Shown here: piece by piece, positions 16,297-24,795 of the stretch
Layout: each line of letters begins with the position of its first letter
Position numbering within the stretch: the stretch's first letter is position 1
Source: Sphingorhabdus_B arenilitoris
GTDB taxonomy: Bacteria > Pseudomonadota > Alphaproteobacteria > Sphingomonadales > Sphingomonadaceae
Direction of reading: 5' to 3'
Assembly (NCBI RefSeq): GCF_042651485.1
Contig: NZ_JBHSDH010000013.1
Coordinates: 806,001 to 870,000, forward strand
DNA: 64,000 bases
Made by a program: the position numbers and the translations under genes
The notes under the pieces: generated by a model
What the model saw: the letters and a program-made list of their open reading frames with translations, nothing else
Told to the model about the DNA's origin: nothing
The model's database searches: none

Positions 16297-16689
16297 TTAT
16301 TGCGGGCATTTGCTATCTAGCTGCGGCGGACCATCAGTGCGTTGCACCCAAGAACCATTTGGCGCCTGATAATATTCGCCGGGCTTTGTATTTTTAATGT
16401 TGGTGCATCCACCCGTAAAAGCAGCCTCGTCAGGCCGAGCGCGCGTGGTTTCCGCAACCTTAAAATAAACGTCCTTACGTTTGATGTTGATTGCGGAGAT
16501 CAGCGCTTCAATCGACGCCGATGGCGTTGACACTGCACCGATATAGCCATCCATTTTTTCGCCCACCAGGCCGCTTGATTTCGCGCCTTTATACTGGTCG
16601 ACAAGCGTTTGGGCCACCGACACTCCCGGCACAACTGATACCGCCAGCAAGGCGGCTGCAGCTGTCACTTCAATCCAATTTTTACTCAT
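16297..16689 (-). CDS. ydbL: YdbL family (DUF1318) periplasmic protein
   Basis: 130 aa with an N-terminal signal sequence (AALLAVSVVPGVSVAQ). The mature part has the DUF1318 pattern: GLVGEKMDGYIG...SIEALISAINIKRKDVYFKVA. In E. coli YdbL works with the AsmA-like protein YdbH and the lipoprotein YnbE in phospholipid movement to the outer membrane. This protein has a C-terminal extension after the core with two or three cysteines (GGCTNIKNTKPGEYYQAPNG). The start overlaps the ynbE stop (TGATG), so the three genes form one operon. Confidence 0.85.
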   Translation of the reverse strand: MSKNWIEVTAAAALLAVSVVPGVSVAQTLVDQYKGAKSSGLVGEKMDGYIGAVSTPSASIEALISAINIKRKDVYFKVAETTRARPDEAAFTGGCTNIKNTKPGEYYQAPNGSWVQRTDGPPQLDSKCPQ

Positions 16690-16925
16690 CAGAATATCTC
16701 CGAATTTTCAGCGATTGCATCTTTAACCGCCCCTTGAATGCGTAACAAAACTTTTTGTTCTATTTTAATGTTGAGATTGATCTCAATTGGCTTGTCCGGA
16801 GCCGCGACTTGAACGCAGCCACCAAATGCCAAAAAAGCAGGGGTCGCCATGATGATGCAAACATTCCTTTTCATAACATCGCGATTCGCAATTTTTACGC
16901 ATCGCGTCAATCTTTCTTCTGTCAT
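16689..16925 (-). CDS. ynbE: YnbE-like outer-membrane lipoprotein
   Basis: 78 aa. ATG 16925 is favoured by AGGGG seven bases ahead; an internal ATG at 16874 gives a more typical signal peptide but has no ribosome-binding site. The lipobox is FGGC. The mature part IEINLNIKIEQKVLLRI is a single beta-rich strand segment characteristic of YnbE, which adds strands to the C-terminal end of YdbH to complete a bridge between the membranes in E. coli. It lies between the ydbH-like and ydbL-like genes. Confidence 0.85.
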   Translation of the reverse strand: MTEERLTRCVKIANRDVMKRNVCIIMATPAFLAFGGCVQVAAPDKPIEINLNIKIEQKVLLRIQGAVKDAIAENSEIF

Positions 16926-17003
16926 GCCATTCCCCTGCTTTCTAAAGGCTGAACCGCTTGTTCATTCAATGGTTTGCTGCGTTTATACGCTAGAAAGGGC
17001 CAG

Positions 17004-20000
17004 TCATTCCGGTTTGCCATCATCGCCCCGCAATAGCTTTTCCTGCTCAGCGCGGATCTGGTCGATATTTTTCTGTGCCAAAAATTGCGGATCATAGGTG
17101 GACCGAACCAACCCCATTAATTCGAAAAAGGATGCCTCGATCCGAATATTGAAACGGATTGGAATATCCGCCAATTGCCGCGTAATGAAATTGCGCTTCG
17201 CCCCTGCGCCCTGTTTAATGCCGTCAAAATTGATATTGGTGATAATCTCTCCGCCCAAATCGCCGCCCATTTCGATCCGCAGTCCGGTATAGTCTATGGA
17301 CCGCAGCGCATCGAATGCGAAATTAGCATAGGCATTCAGGTCCATATAGGTAAGATCGCCAATATAGGAGATATTCCCACCGCCACTTCGCGCGATCAAT
17401 TCGCCGCCAACAATTTTGCCGCCATTAAAGTCAAAAACCATGGGCAATTTGCCATCAAAAACACCCGTCGCCGCAAGGTTATCGAAATCAAACTGTTCAA
17501 TAAACTGCCCAACCTCAACGCCTTTCACATCAAGCACCAAATAGCGCGGTTTATCCACGCTCATATCCCAAACGGTCGGCTCAATGCTAAGCTCGCCGCC
17601 TGCGAAGGGCCAGCTCCCACCCTCAATCTGCACTTTCCGTCCGGCAAGCAACCGGTAGCGGACTATACCGTCCAATGCAGCCACACCCGGGTTAATTGTA
17701 TCGATCCGGGCAATTTGCCCCGGTGCCGTTTCCAACGCGAGCAGGTCAGTAAACAGCAATTCAGTTTTCAGCCCCCGTACCGGACCGAAAGCAGCGGCCA
17801 AATCAATCCCGGTGGTACCGAACCGGCCTGTGCTGATAATGCCATCTTCATTCGTATCCCATTCGATACGCGCGTCTCCAAAAACCGGTCCGGCCACATT
17901 CTGCACCAATCCGCGTGTCACCGGCGTCAACAATTCAGGCGTCAGCCGTTCATTAAAAACCAGGTTATCAACCGCCAGCAAAGCACGGCCTTCGCCGCCG
18001 TTCAAATCATGCCTCAAATCAAGGTCTGCAATTTTCGTAGCGGTAGTTGGTTCATAAATTTCTGCCAATCCATTGATAATCCCGCCCTCAAAGGTGATCA
18101 GCGCATTCGGGATATTCAGCTTCTCAAAGCGTTGATCAAGTAGCGAATCCTCATAATTGGCTTCGCTATCGGTAATATCGAGCCGCGCCTGCAATGCGAC
18201 ATCGCCGTCCACCAATGTCCAATCGCCCGATGCGTCTGTCATCATCACCGGCACATTGGCAATTTTGCCGTTCGCGCCTGATAAACGGCCGCGCATGCCG
18301 CCGGATGCAAATGAACCGTTGAGCGCCGCAATTTCAAAATAAGTGAGCGCGTCCATTGAGCCCGCCTCGACCCGAACATTTTTGGTATCAAAACCTGTGT
18401 CAAAATTGAAACGAAGCACCGGCGCGGCGATACGGATGGGATTGTCGCCATAGGCAGCACGCAGGTCTGCGGCAGTGAAGCCTCTCGCAAGATCAAATCG
18501 CGCCTGTCCAGTGCGAATATCGAACCGCGATCCGCCATAGCTGCCCGACGCCTGCATTGACGGCAATGTCGCCTTTACTTGCGTCCCCGTTCCGGTTTGC
18601 ACGATATAACCGCCATCGGGGCAAATACGCAGATTCTGTTTGGACAGGACAAGCAGATTATATTGTATGCGGTCAAATGAAACCGATTGGCAGCTATTAT
18701 AGAGTGACAGGCGTCCGGCATCATAGCGGCCGTTTAAGGCGAAGTTTACGCCGTTAACAAATCCCTGTGGTAGGGGTCCGCTCAATTTGGCTCGCCCGTC
18801 AAATGTCCATGCTCCGCCCGGCCTGCCGTTGAATGCCAACGCCGGTATCGACAGGCTGGCTCTGCCCGCTGCATAAGGGTCTACGGCGATATCTCCGGAC
18901 CAGCTGTCCCCAGCCCCCTGCCGCAATGCGATGCGCGTCACAGGCATATTGCCGCCCGATAATGATAATCGCAGGGGCGAAATCACGCGCCATATATCTC
19001 CGCGTTGAGTTAATTGCGTGGCACCCGATTGCGTCAGGCGAATACCAGAACGCGACCGGATGTTTATCCCGTCGATTAGCGCGCTAGAACTACCACCGCG
19101 CCGAACATCCGCATCAAACCTCAGGCGGGCATCAAAATTATTGACACCGCTTTTTACCGCAGGGATCAGCTGCGCCACCAATGGCCCGGCTGGCGTCGCT
19201 TTGCTATTCTGCGCAAGTGCGTCCATGCCCGTCAGATAAGAAGCCGCAACCTTGCCGCCGCCGATATTCGCATCACCGCGCGCCGTTACAGCAAAGCCGC
19301 CATCTCCAAAATCCAAATGGCCTTTTGCATCAAAGCCAAGACTCTGAGCATTTAGTTGTGCGCTCTCATATCCCCCATCGGCAAGCCTGACGTCGAAATT
19401 TGTCCTGTCACCGCCGCCTGCGAATGACAATGCGCCCCGGGGACGGATGAAATTCTGTTCGCCAACCGACAATGCCGATAGACTGTAATTCACATCGCCA
19501 AACCACCGGTCGAATTTTGCATTAAGCCGCAAATCACCATCAATGGTTGGCGCTTTCGCCAATATTTCGCTGTCATTGCAGCTTACGCTTTGCGCTGTCC
19601 ATGGACCGATTAAATTGGGCCGCCGGAAATCTAGCAGGTAGCGACCATCAAATGCTGCAGCATCAAACCGGCAATCCTGATATTGCAGCAAGGGCGCACG
19701 CAAGGCTAAATTACCTTCAAACCGCTGCCGTAAAAGGCCTTCACCGTCCAAGCCAGCGCCTATCCGTCCCCAAGGTGTATCAAGGCTCATTTGCGCATCG
19801 GACAGGTCCACGCCAATATCGGGAATTTCAAAAGGCTCTTTGCTGTCGGGGTCGGTGAATTTATCCAATTCGCCAAAGCTCAGCTTTTTGCCATCATATC
19901 TTCCATTAATTTTTACGCCATTCGCGCGAACGTCGCGTACTGTGACCCCTGAAAAATTGAGCGCCACATCAATTTCCACCCATTTTGCGGTAAAGTCAGG

Positions 20001-20279
20001 ATTTGCCGGGTCGCCGACCACAATATTTTCAATGCGCTGCGTCCGCAGGCCAATATCCTTAATCTGATAACTGGCGCGGATATTATATTTTTTGATCTGA
20101 TCCTCAGCGAATCTTCCGGCAATATTCACCCGCTGCCAATAACCGATGGTGAGCAGCAGAATGAGCAGCAGCGCGGCCAGGCCGAATATCCACCTTACCC
20201 ACATTCGCCGCTTACCCGCCGCTTTTGATGGCGGGGGATCGGACTGCGCTACTTCGTCTTCTGTGGACAAATTGGCCAT
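17004..20279 (-). CDS. ydbH: YdbH-like AsmA-family intermembrane bridge protein
   Basis: About 1091 aa. A cytoplasmic N-terminus (about 30 aa) leads to one membrane helix (WIFGLAALLLILLLTIGYW), then a very long, beta-rich periplasmic part. The C-terminal region holds the DUF748/YdbH pattern: ISTGRFGTTGIDLAAAFGPV, NPGVAALDGIVRYRLL, then GVFDGKLPMVF and GGGNISYIG. In E. coli YdbH, TamB and YhdP are partly redundant carriers of phospholipid to the outer membrane. ATG 20279 is used; a TTG six codons upstream is possible. First gene of the ydbH-ynbE-ydbL operon, divergent from radC. Confidence 0.87.
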   Translation of the reverse strand: MANLSTEDEVAQSDPPPSKAAGKRRMWVRWIFGLAALLLILLLTIGYWQRVNIAGRFAEDQIKKYNIRASYQIKDIGLRTQRIENIVVGDPANPDFTAKWVEIDVALNFSGVTVRDVRANGVKINGRYDGKKLSFGELDKFTDPDSKEPFEIPDIGVDLSDAQMSLDTPWGRIGAGLDGEGLLRQRFEGNLALRAPLLQYQDCRFDAAAFDGRYLLDFRRPNLIGPWTAQSVSCNDSEILAKAPTIDGDLRLNAKFDRWFGDVNYSLSALSVGEQNFIRPRGALSFAGGGDRTNFDVRLADGGYESAQLNAQSLGFDAKGHLDFGDGGFAVTARGDANIGGGKVAASYLTGMDALAQNSKATPAGPLVAQLIPAVKSGVNNFDARLRFDADVRRGGSSSALIDGINIRSRSGIRLTQSGATQLTQRGDIWRVISPLRLSLSGGNMPVTRIALRQGAGDSWSGDIAVDPYAAGRASLSIPALAFNGRPGGAWTFDGRAKLSGPLPQGFVNGVNFALNGRYDAGRLSLYNSCQSVSFDRIQYNLLVLSKQNLRICPDGGYIVQTGTGTQVKATLPSMQASGSYGGSRFDIRTGQARFDLARGFTAADLRAAYGDNPIRIAAPVLRFNFDTGFDTKNVRVEAGSMDALTYFEIAALNGSFASGGMRGRLSGANGKIANVPVMMTDASGDWTLVDGDVALQARLDITDSEANYEDSLLDQRFEKLNIPNALITFEGGIINGLAEIYEPTTATKIADLDLRHDLNGGEGRALLAVDNLVFNERLTPELLTPVTRGLVQNVAGPVFGDARIEWDTNEDGIISTGRFGTTGIDLAAAFGPVRGLKTELLFTDLLALETAPGQIARIDTINPGVAALDGIVRYRLLAGRKVQIEGGSWPFAGGELSIEPTVWDMSVDKPRYLVLDVKGVEVGQFIEQFDFDNLAATGVFDGKLPMVFDFNGGKIVGGELIARSGGGNISYIGDLTYMDLNAYANFAFDALRSIDYTGLRIEMGGDLGGEIITNINFDGIKQGAGAKRNFITRQLADIPIRFNIRIEASFFELMGLVRSTYDPQFLAQKNIDQIRAEQEKLLRGDDGKPE

Positions 20280-20390
20280 AAGTGACAAATGCGGCAAAGC
20301 GAAAGCGGTTGCAATGTCGAATATGCCAAATGCCTTGATTATCCGTTAGAAATCGATGACAAGACTATGTTTGTGCAGGGGAAAATGATT

Positions 20391-21077
20391 ATGCCGGATG
20401 GCGGTTCAGCCGATAATAAAGGTCATAGGGAGCGGTTGCGGAACCGTTTGCTGCAACAGGGCGGAGATACGCTGCTCGACCATGAACTGATTGAATATCT
20501 CCTAATGCTTGTCATCCCGCGCAAAGATACCAAACCGATCGCAAAGCAGTTGCTGGCCCATTATGGCAGCGTGGCAGCGCTGATTACCGCCGATGCGGAA
20601 AATATCGCAGGTCAACCCGGCATGGGCAGCACCAGCGCCGCTGCTTTCAAAATTGTGCAGGCCGCGGCGCTGCGGATGATTAGCGAGCCCGTTCGCGAAA
20701 TGCCGATCTTGGCGAGCTGGCAAGCGCTGCTTGATTATCTGCGCGCCGATATGGCGCATTTGACGACGGAGCGCGTGCGCATACTCTATCTCAACAGCAA
20801 AAATATGCTGATCCGTGACGAGCTGACCAGCGAAGGCAGCATTGATCAGGCCGCCATCTATGTCCGTGAAGTGGTACGCCGCTCTTTAGATTTAGGCGCA
20901 GCTGCTATCATATTGGTGCACAACCATCCGAGCGGTAACAGCAGCCCCAGTCGTCAGGATATCGCCTTGACCCGCGAAATTATCGATGCGGGCAAGAAAT
21001 TGGGTATCACCGTTCACGACCATATTATCGTTGGCAAAGACGGCTTTTCATCGATGCGCAGCGCTGGATTGATTTAG
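20391..21077 (+). CDS. radC: RadC family JAMM-domain protein
   Basis: About 228 aa. N-terminal helix-hairpin-helix region (HELIEYLLMLVIPRKDTKPIAKQLL; ENIAGQPGMGSTSAAAFKI), then the JAMM/MPN+ metal site: Glu in TSEGSID, HNHPSGNSSPSRQD, and the closing GKDGFSSMRSAGLI. The family is a predicted zinc metallo-isopeptidase; its DNA-repair role is disputed. ATG 20391 is chosen because AGGGG stands about nine bases ahead; ATGs at 20385 and 20367 are in frame. Divergent from the ydbH-like gene. Confidence 0.87.
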   Translation: MPDGGSADNKGHRERLRNRLLQQGGDTLLDHELIEYLLMLVIPRKDTKPIAKQLLAHYGSVAALITADAENIAGQPGMGSTSAAAFKIVQAAALRMISEPVREMPILASWQALLDYLRADMAHLTTERVRILYLNSKNMLIRDELTSEGSIDQAAIYVREVVRRSLDLGAAAIILVHNHPSGNSSPSRQDIALTREIIDAGKKLGITVHDHIIVGKDGFSSMRSAGLI

Positions 21078-21085
21078 GCCGGTTG

Positions 21086-21123
21086 AAAAAAAGCGCCGCA
21101 TCCGGGGATGCCGCGCCTTTTTT
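21086..21123. terminator. bidirectional terminator between radC and fdxA
   Basis: A run of seven As, then GCGCCGCATCC, a short loop, GGATGCCGCGC with one C-C mismatch, then CTTTTTT. It serves convergent radC (+) and fdxA (-). Confidence 0.8.
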
Positions 21124-21162
21124 GTTACAGAGCCCTGTAAGCTCAGATGATAAGATTTTCGG

Positions 21163-21501
21163 TTAATCGCCATCACCGGGTTCAGGTGAGAAATATTCTT
21201 CGAACTTGTTTTCAACGCCTTTAAAATCATCCGCATCTTTTGGTGGTTCGCGGCTGGTCGTGATATTCGGCCATTCGGCGCTATATTTCGTATTCAGCTC
21301 CAGCCATTGCTCCAAACCGCTTTCGGTATCGGGCAAAATTGCTTCTGCCGGGCATTCGGGTTCGCACACGCCGCAATCGATACATTCGCTGGGGTTGATG
21401 ACCAGCATATTTTCGCCTTCATAGAAGCAGTCCACCGGGCACACTTCGACGCAGTCCATATATTTGCATTTGATGCAGGCATCGGTCACGACATAGGTCA
21501 T
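21163..21501 (-). CDS. fdxA: 7Fe ferredoxin FdxA
   Basis: 112 aa. Cysteines at 9, 17 and 50 fit a [3Fe-4S] cluster and at 21, 40, 43 and 46 a [4Fe-4S] cluster, within TDACIKCKYMDCVEVCPVDC and ECIDCGVCEPECPAEAI. A C-terminal extension of about 55 residues with LELNTKYSAEWPNIT is normal for the Azotobacter-type FdI family. It transfers electrons at low potential; the partner is unknown. It lies downstream of the S4 and helicase genes in the same direction, with a 126-base gap holding a possible Fur-like site. Confidence 0.94.
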   Translation of the reverse strand: MTYVVTDACIKCKYMDCVEVCPVDCFYEGENMLVINPSECIDCGVCEPECPAEAILPDTESGLEQWLELNTKYSAEWPNITTSREPPKDADDFKGVENKFEEYFSPEPGDGD

Positions 21502-21613
21502 CGGGTAAACTCTCCTAAGATATTACAGGCGGTTTTGTCGCCGTTTCAGATATACGCCTATTGTGGATAATATGGTCAAGTCAACAATCTGTTATCGCAA
21601 AAACACATTTTTC

Positions 21614-21633
21614 TTTGCGAGTGATTATCATAA
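21614..21633. promoter_or_regulatory. possible Fur-like site upstream of fdxA
   Basis: TTTGCGAGTGATTATCATAA (21614-21633) has the same half-site TTGCGA and five-base spacing as the bfd operators, with a weaker right half (TATCATA). It overlaps the end of the S4 gene, about 113 bases ahead of fdxA. Confidence 0.25.
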
Positions 21634-21888
21634 ACAAAGATAATGGCTTTTCGCCTCTTCGGCTGGCCCGCGCCGATGGGGTAAAATTTCCATACGAATA
21701 ACCAATATTCCCTCTCCGCGCGGCAAAGTAATCACATCGCCCAAATGGATCGCAAAGCTGGGCCGGGTTATTCGGTTGCCATTGACCCGAATATGCCCTT
21801 GCTCAACCCAATGCTGCGCCAACGTCCGGCTTTTGCTGAACCGCAAATACCAAAGCAGCTTATCAATACGAAGGCCAGCTCCAGACAA
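21628..21888 (-). CDS. S4-domain RNA-binding protein (Hsp15-like)
   Basis: 86 aa. The S4 fold is clear: LRIDKLLWYLRFSKSRTLAQ, WVEQGHIRVNGNRITRPSFA, and HLGDVITLP. The closest known family is Hsp15/HslR, which binds stalled 50S subunits carrying nascent chains. It lies six bases downstream of the helicase gene in the same direction, so both are probably on one transcript, a link between an RNA helicase and an RNA-binding protein. Confidence 0.85.
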   Translation of the reverse strand: MSGAGLRIDKLLWYLRFSKSRTLAQHWVEQGHIRVNGNRITRPSFAIHLGDVITLPRGEGILVIRMEILPHRRGPAEEAKSHYLCL

Positions 21889-21894
21889 TTCGCG

Positions 21895-24771
21895 TTATTT
21901 CTGCTTTTTGGGCGAATGCAACTCTTGAAGGGCCGCCAGCTGCAGCGCAAGCGACGACGGCGGAGCCGCGGGCTTGGCGGGTTGCGGCGCTGCTCTGCTG
22001 TCTTTTCCGCGATTGGTTTTCGGCCCTGACTTTTTGCGCTTTATATGACCCCGTTTCGCGTCCTGCGCCAGTTTTTGTCCGCGCGGCTGCGGTTTGCGCA
22101 TACCGGCCCAGCGCCAATAGGTAAGCGGCGGAGCAGAATCGGTGGCCGGCAAGGACAGTTGATCTATTGACGTATCGCCGGTTTGGTCAGCGGCTTGGGC
22201 TTGATCTACGATTTCGGACGTGTTGCTGCCTTCGGTGGTAACCGAAATCGGCTCGGCCTCATTCCCCGGCACATTGCTCTCACCTTTCTGGCCGCCGCTG
22301 TCCGTCTCTTCGGGTGCAGGATCAGGCAACCCTGCAGGCGCCGCTGGTTCGCTGTCTACTCCTGTCTCGGCAGGTGCGTCTGCCTTCCGAAAACCAGCAT
22401 CCGCCATCAAAGCATTCAGGCCCGCATCGCTGAGCCCCAATGAGGTTGCAAAGGTCATATCCAACCCGAACACCGCTTGATCGCCACGCGCTTCATGCGC
22501 TTTTTTGATCACGCGCTCGGCAAGGTCGATGCGCAGATATTCGCCCGCCAATTTCCGGTATCCGGCATTCCGGGCATCCGCGATGTTGGCAAAATTCCAG
22601 TCTTTCAAATGCACCGCGCTTTCAGGCGGCATTTCAGGCATGGACCGTTCGTCCCGCGCCGCAAATAATGCGGCCCGCCATTTCGCCGCTGCTGGTTTTA
22701 ACGCAGCATGGTGGAATACATCGAGCGCGCCGAAAACAATTCCGCTTTTACGCGCTGTTCCGCGTGCCTCCTTGGGCAACGCACGCAACGCGTCGGACAA
22801 GAATGCCCGACCCGCAATCCCGCCCTCTTCGGCAAGCTGGACCGCCAAAGCCCGCACACTGGCGTCAGTCGCGGCATCCTGTGACACGTTATGTAGGGCA
22901 ACAATTCCGCCCAAATGTTTTTCCAATTGCGCATTTATCCAGGCCTCTGCGCGGCTTTGCACGTCTTGCAAGGCGGCGGCGTCCAATGCGCCAACCGATT
23001 TAACCGGGCGGAATGACGGGGTCATCAAGCTGCGTCCTTTGATCAAATGGCCGATCAAATCACCCTGAAAATAGACTGCAGGCTGACGTTCTGCGTCTGC
23101 CCCCAGTTCAAAATCACTATCACCTGCCATTTTCACTTCCCTTGCCTTTTGCCGCAGCAGCAGAGCCAAATGCCGCTGCGCCGCTGCCAGAAATAATTTA
23201 TGATCCGCTGCCTTCGCGCTTGCGTCAACTTTGAACGCGAATCCGTCAAGCCTGCCAATATCCTCGCCATCAACCAGAACGCGGTTAGCCTCGTCTATCA
23301 CCACCGGCAAGAGCGCACTGTCTTTTGCCGCGCCGCGCATCAACTTGCTCAACCGTTTGTCGACAAAACGCTGACGCAGCGCATCATGCAGTGCATCGGA
23401 TAACTTCGCTTCTAGCTGCTTTGCTCTATCGGCCATCGCTGGCGGATCGCTGAGCCAATCGCTGCGATGGCAAATATAAGTCCAGGTCCGCACCGCCGCG
23501 ATACGCTGCGACAAGGTTGCAATGTCGCCCTGCAGATTATCCAGCCTCGCCAACTCCTGCGCGGCGTAAGCATGGGGCAAATGGCCATATCCCGTCGCCA
23601 GATGCGGCCACAGTGAGGCAATGAACCGGCTATGCGGTTCGGCGCCCAATTGCCGGAAATCGGGCAAACAAGCTGCTTCCCATAACCGTTCGACGGTTCG
23701 CGGACCGCGCAGTAAATCGGTCACAGCGGGCATGCCTGAAAGGCGTTTGAGCACGTCAAGGTCAATTGCTTGGGGAGCGGCGCGCAATTCGGGCCGTTCT
23801 GGCCGCAGCTCCAAATCGGCGATCAATGTCTGCACATTATCGAAACGCGGCTGCGCTTCCCGCCAATAGAGCCATTCGAGCGGCGCAAAGCGGTGATCCT
23901 CTATCGCCAAAATTTCTTCCGCCGTCATTTCCGGGGCTTCGCCTGACAATGTCCCGAAAGTGCCATCGGTTTGGTGCCGCCCAGCGCGTCCAGCAATCTG
24001 GGCCATTTCAGCTACGGTCAAACGGCGGCGGCGCACGCCGTCAAATTTGCCAAGCGCCGCAAAAGCAACATGGCGTACGTCCAGGTTCAATCCCATTCCA
24101 ATCGCATCGGTGGCCACGATATAGTCGACCTCGCCCGATTGAAACATGGCCACCTGCGCGTTGCGGGTACGGGGGGACAGTGCCCCCATGACCACAGCGC
24201 AGCCGCCGCGCAGCCGCCGCAAGGTTTCGGCCATGGCGTAAACTTGCTCTACCGAAAATGCGACAACCGCCGACCTTTTGGGAAGGCGCGACAGTTTCTT
24301 TGCGCCGCCATAGCTTAAGGTTGAAAAACGGGGCCGCGATATAATCTCTGCATCAGGCAACAATTTTCGGATGAGCGGTGCCAGACTTTCCGAACCCAAT
24401 ATCATCGTTTCGGCAAATCCGCGCGCGTGCAGCATCCGGTCGGTGAAGATATGCCCCCGCTCGGGGTCGGCGGCCAGTTGCGCTTCATCCACAGCAACAA
24501 ACGCAAATTCGCGCTCAATCGGCATCGATTCGACGGTGCAGCAATAGTAACGCGCGCCGGGCGGCTCTATCTTTTCCTCACCCGTAATTAAGGCTACCTG
24601 GCCCTCGCCCTTTATTTTGACAACACGGTCATATATTTCGCGTGCCAGCAGGCGCAGCGGAAAACCCATCATACCGCTGGAATGACCGCACATTCGCTCA
24701 ACCGCCAAATGGGTCTTGCCGGTATTGGTAGGGCCAAGAACGGCGGTTAGAAATGCGTTTTGATGGGCCAT
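21895..24771 (-). CDS. SUV3-like DExH RNA helicase
   Basis: 958 aa related to the mitochondrial helicase SUV3, which unwinds RNA for the degradosome. Motifs: LGPTNTGKTH (Walker A, about 13-22), FPLRLLAREIYDRV, TGEEKIEP, the Walker B variant VDEAQLAADPERG, then TDAIGMGLNLDVRHVAF and QIAGRAGRH (helicase C domain). The region after about 330 resembles the SUV3 C-terminal domains. The last 150 residues are low-complexity, acidic then Lys/Arg/Pro/Ala-rich, likely a disordered RNA or partner-binding tail. Bacterial copies of SUV3 are mostly in Alphaproteobacteria, consistent with mitochondrial origin. Confidence 0.88.
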   Translation of the reverse strand: MAHQNAFLTAVLGPTNTGKTHLAVERMCGHSSGMMGFPLRLLAREIYDRVVKIKGEGQVALITGEEKIEPPGARYYCCTVESMPIEREFAFVAVDEAQLAADPERGHIFTDRMLHARGFAETMILGSESLAPLIRKLLPDAEIISRPRFSTLSYGGAKKLSRLPKRSAVVAFSVEQVYAMAETLRRLRGGCAVVMGALSPRTRNAQVAMFQSGEVDYIVATDAIGMGLNLDVRHVAFAALGKFDGVRRRRLTVAEMAQIAGRAGRHQTDGTFGTLSGEAPEMTAEEILAIEDHRFAPLEWLYWREAQPRFDNVQTLIADLELRPERPELRAAPQAIDLDVLKRLSGMPAVTDLLRGPRTVERLWEAACLPDFRQLGAEPHSRFIASLWPHLATGYGHLPHAYAAQELARLDNLQGDIATLSQRIAAVRTWTYICHRSDWLSDPPAMADRAKQLEAKLSDALHDALRQRFVDKRLSKLMRGAAKDSALLPVVIDEANRVLVDGEDIGRLDGFAFKVDASAKAADHKLFLAAAQRHLALLLRQKAREVKMAGDSDFELGADAERQPAVYFQGDLIGHLIKGRSLMTPSFRPVKSVGALDAAALQDVQSRAEAWINAQLEKHLGGIVALHNVSQDAATDASVRALAVQLAEEGGIAGRAFLSDALRALPKEARGTARKSGIVFGALDVFHHAALKPAAAKWRAALFAARDERSMPEMPPESAVHLKDWNFANIADARNAGYRKLAGEYLRIDLAERVIKKAHEARGDQAVFGLDMTFATSLGLSDAGLNALMADAGFRKADAPAETGVDSEPAAPAGLPDPAPEETDSGGQKGESNVPGNEAEPISVTTEGSNTSEIVDQAQAADQTGDTSIDQLSLPATDSAPPLTYWRWAGMRKPQPRGQKLAQDAKRGHIKRKKSGPKTNRGKDSRAAPQPAKPAAPPSSLALQLAALQELHSPKKQK

Positions 24772-24795
24772 GATTAAAAGGCGCTTTGGCCCGCC

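Noticed and set aside
17175..18143. 322-codon open frame on the plus strand
   Set aside because: Lies fully antisense to the ydbH-like gene, has no family features and follows its codon pattern; a shadow frame.
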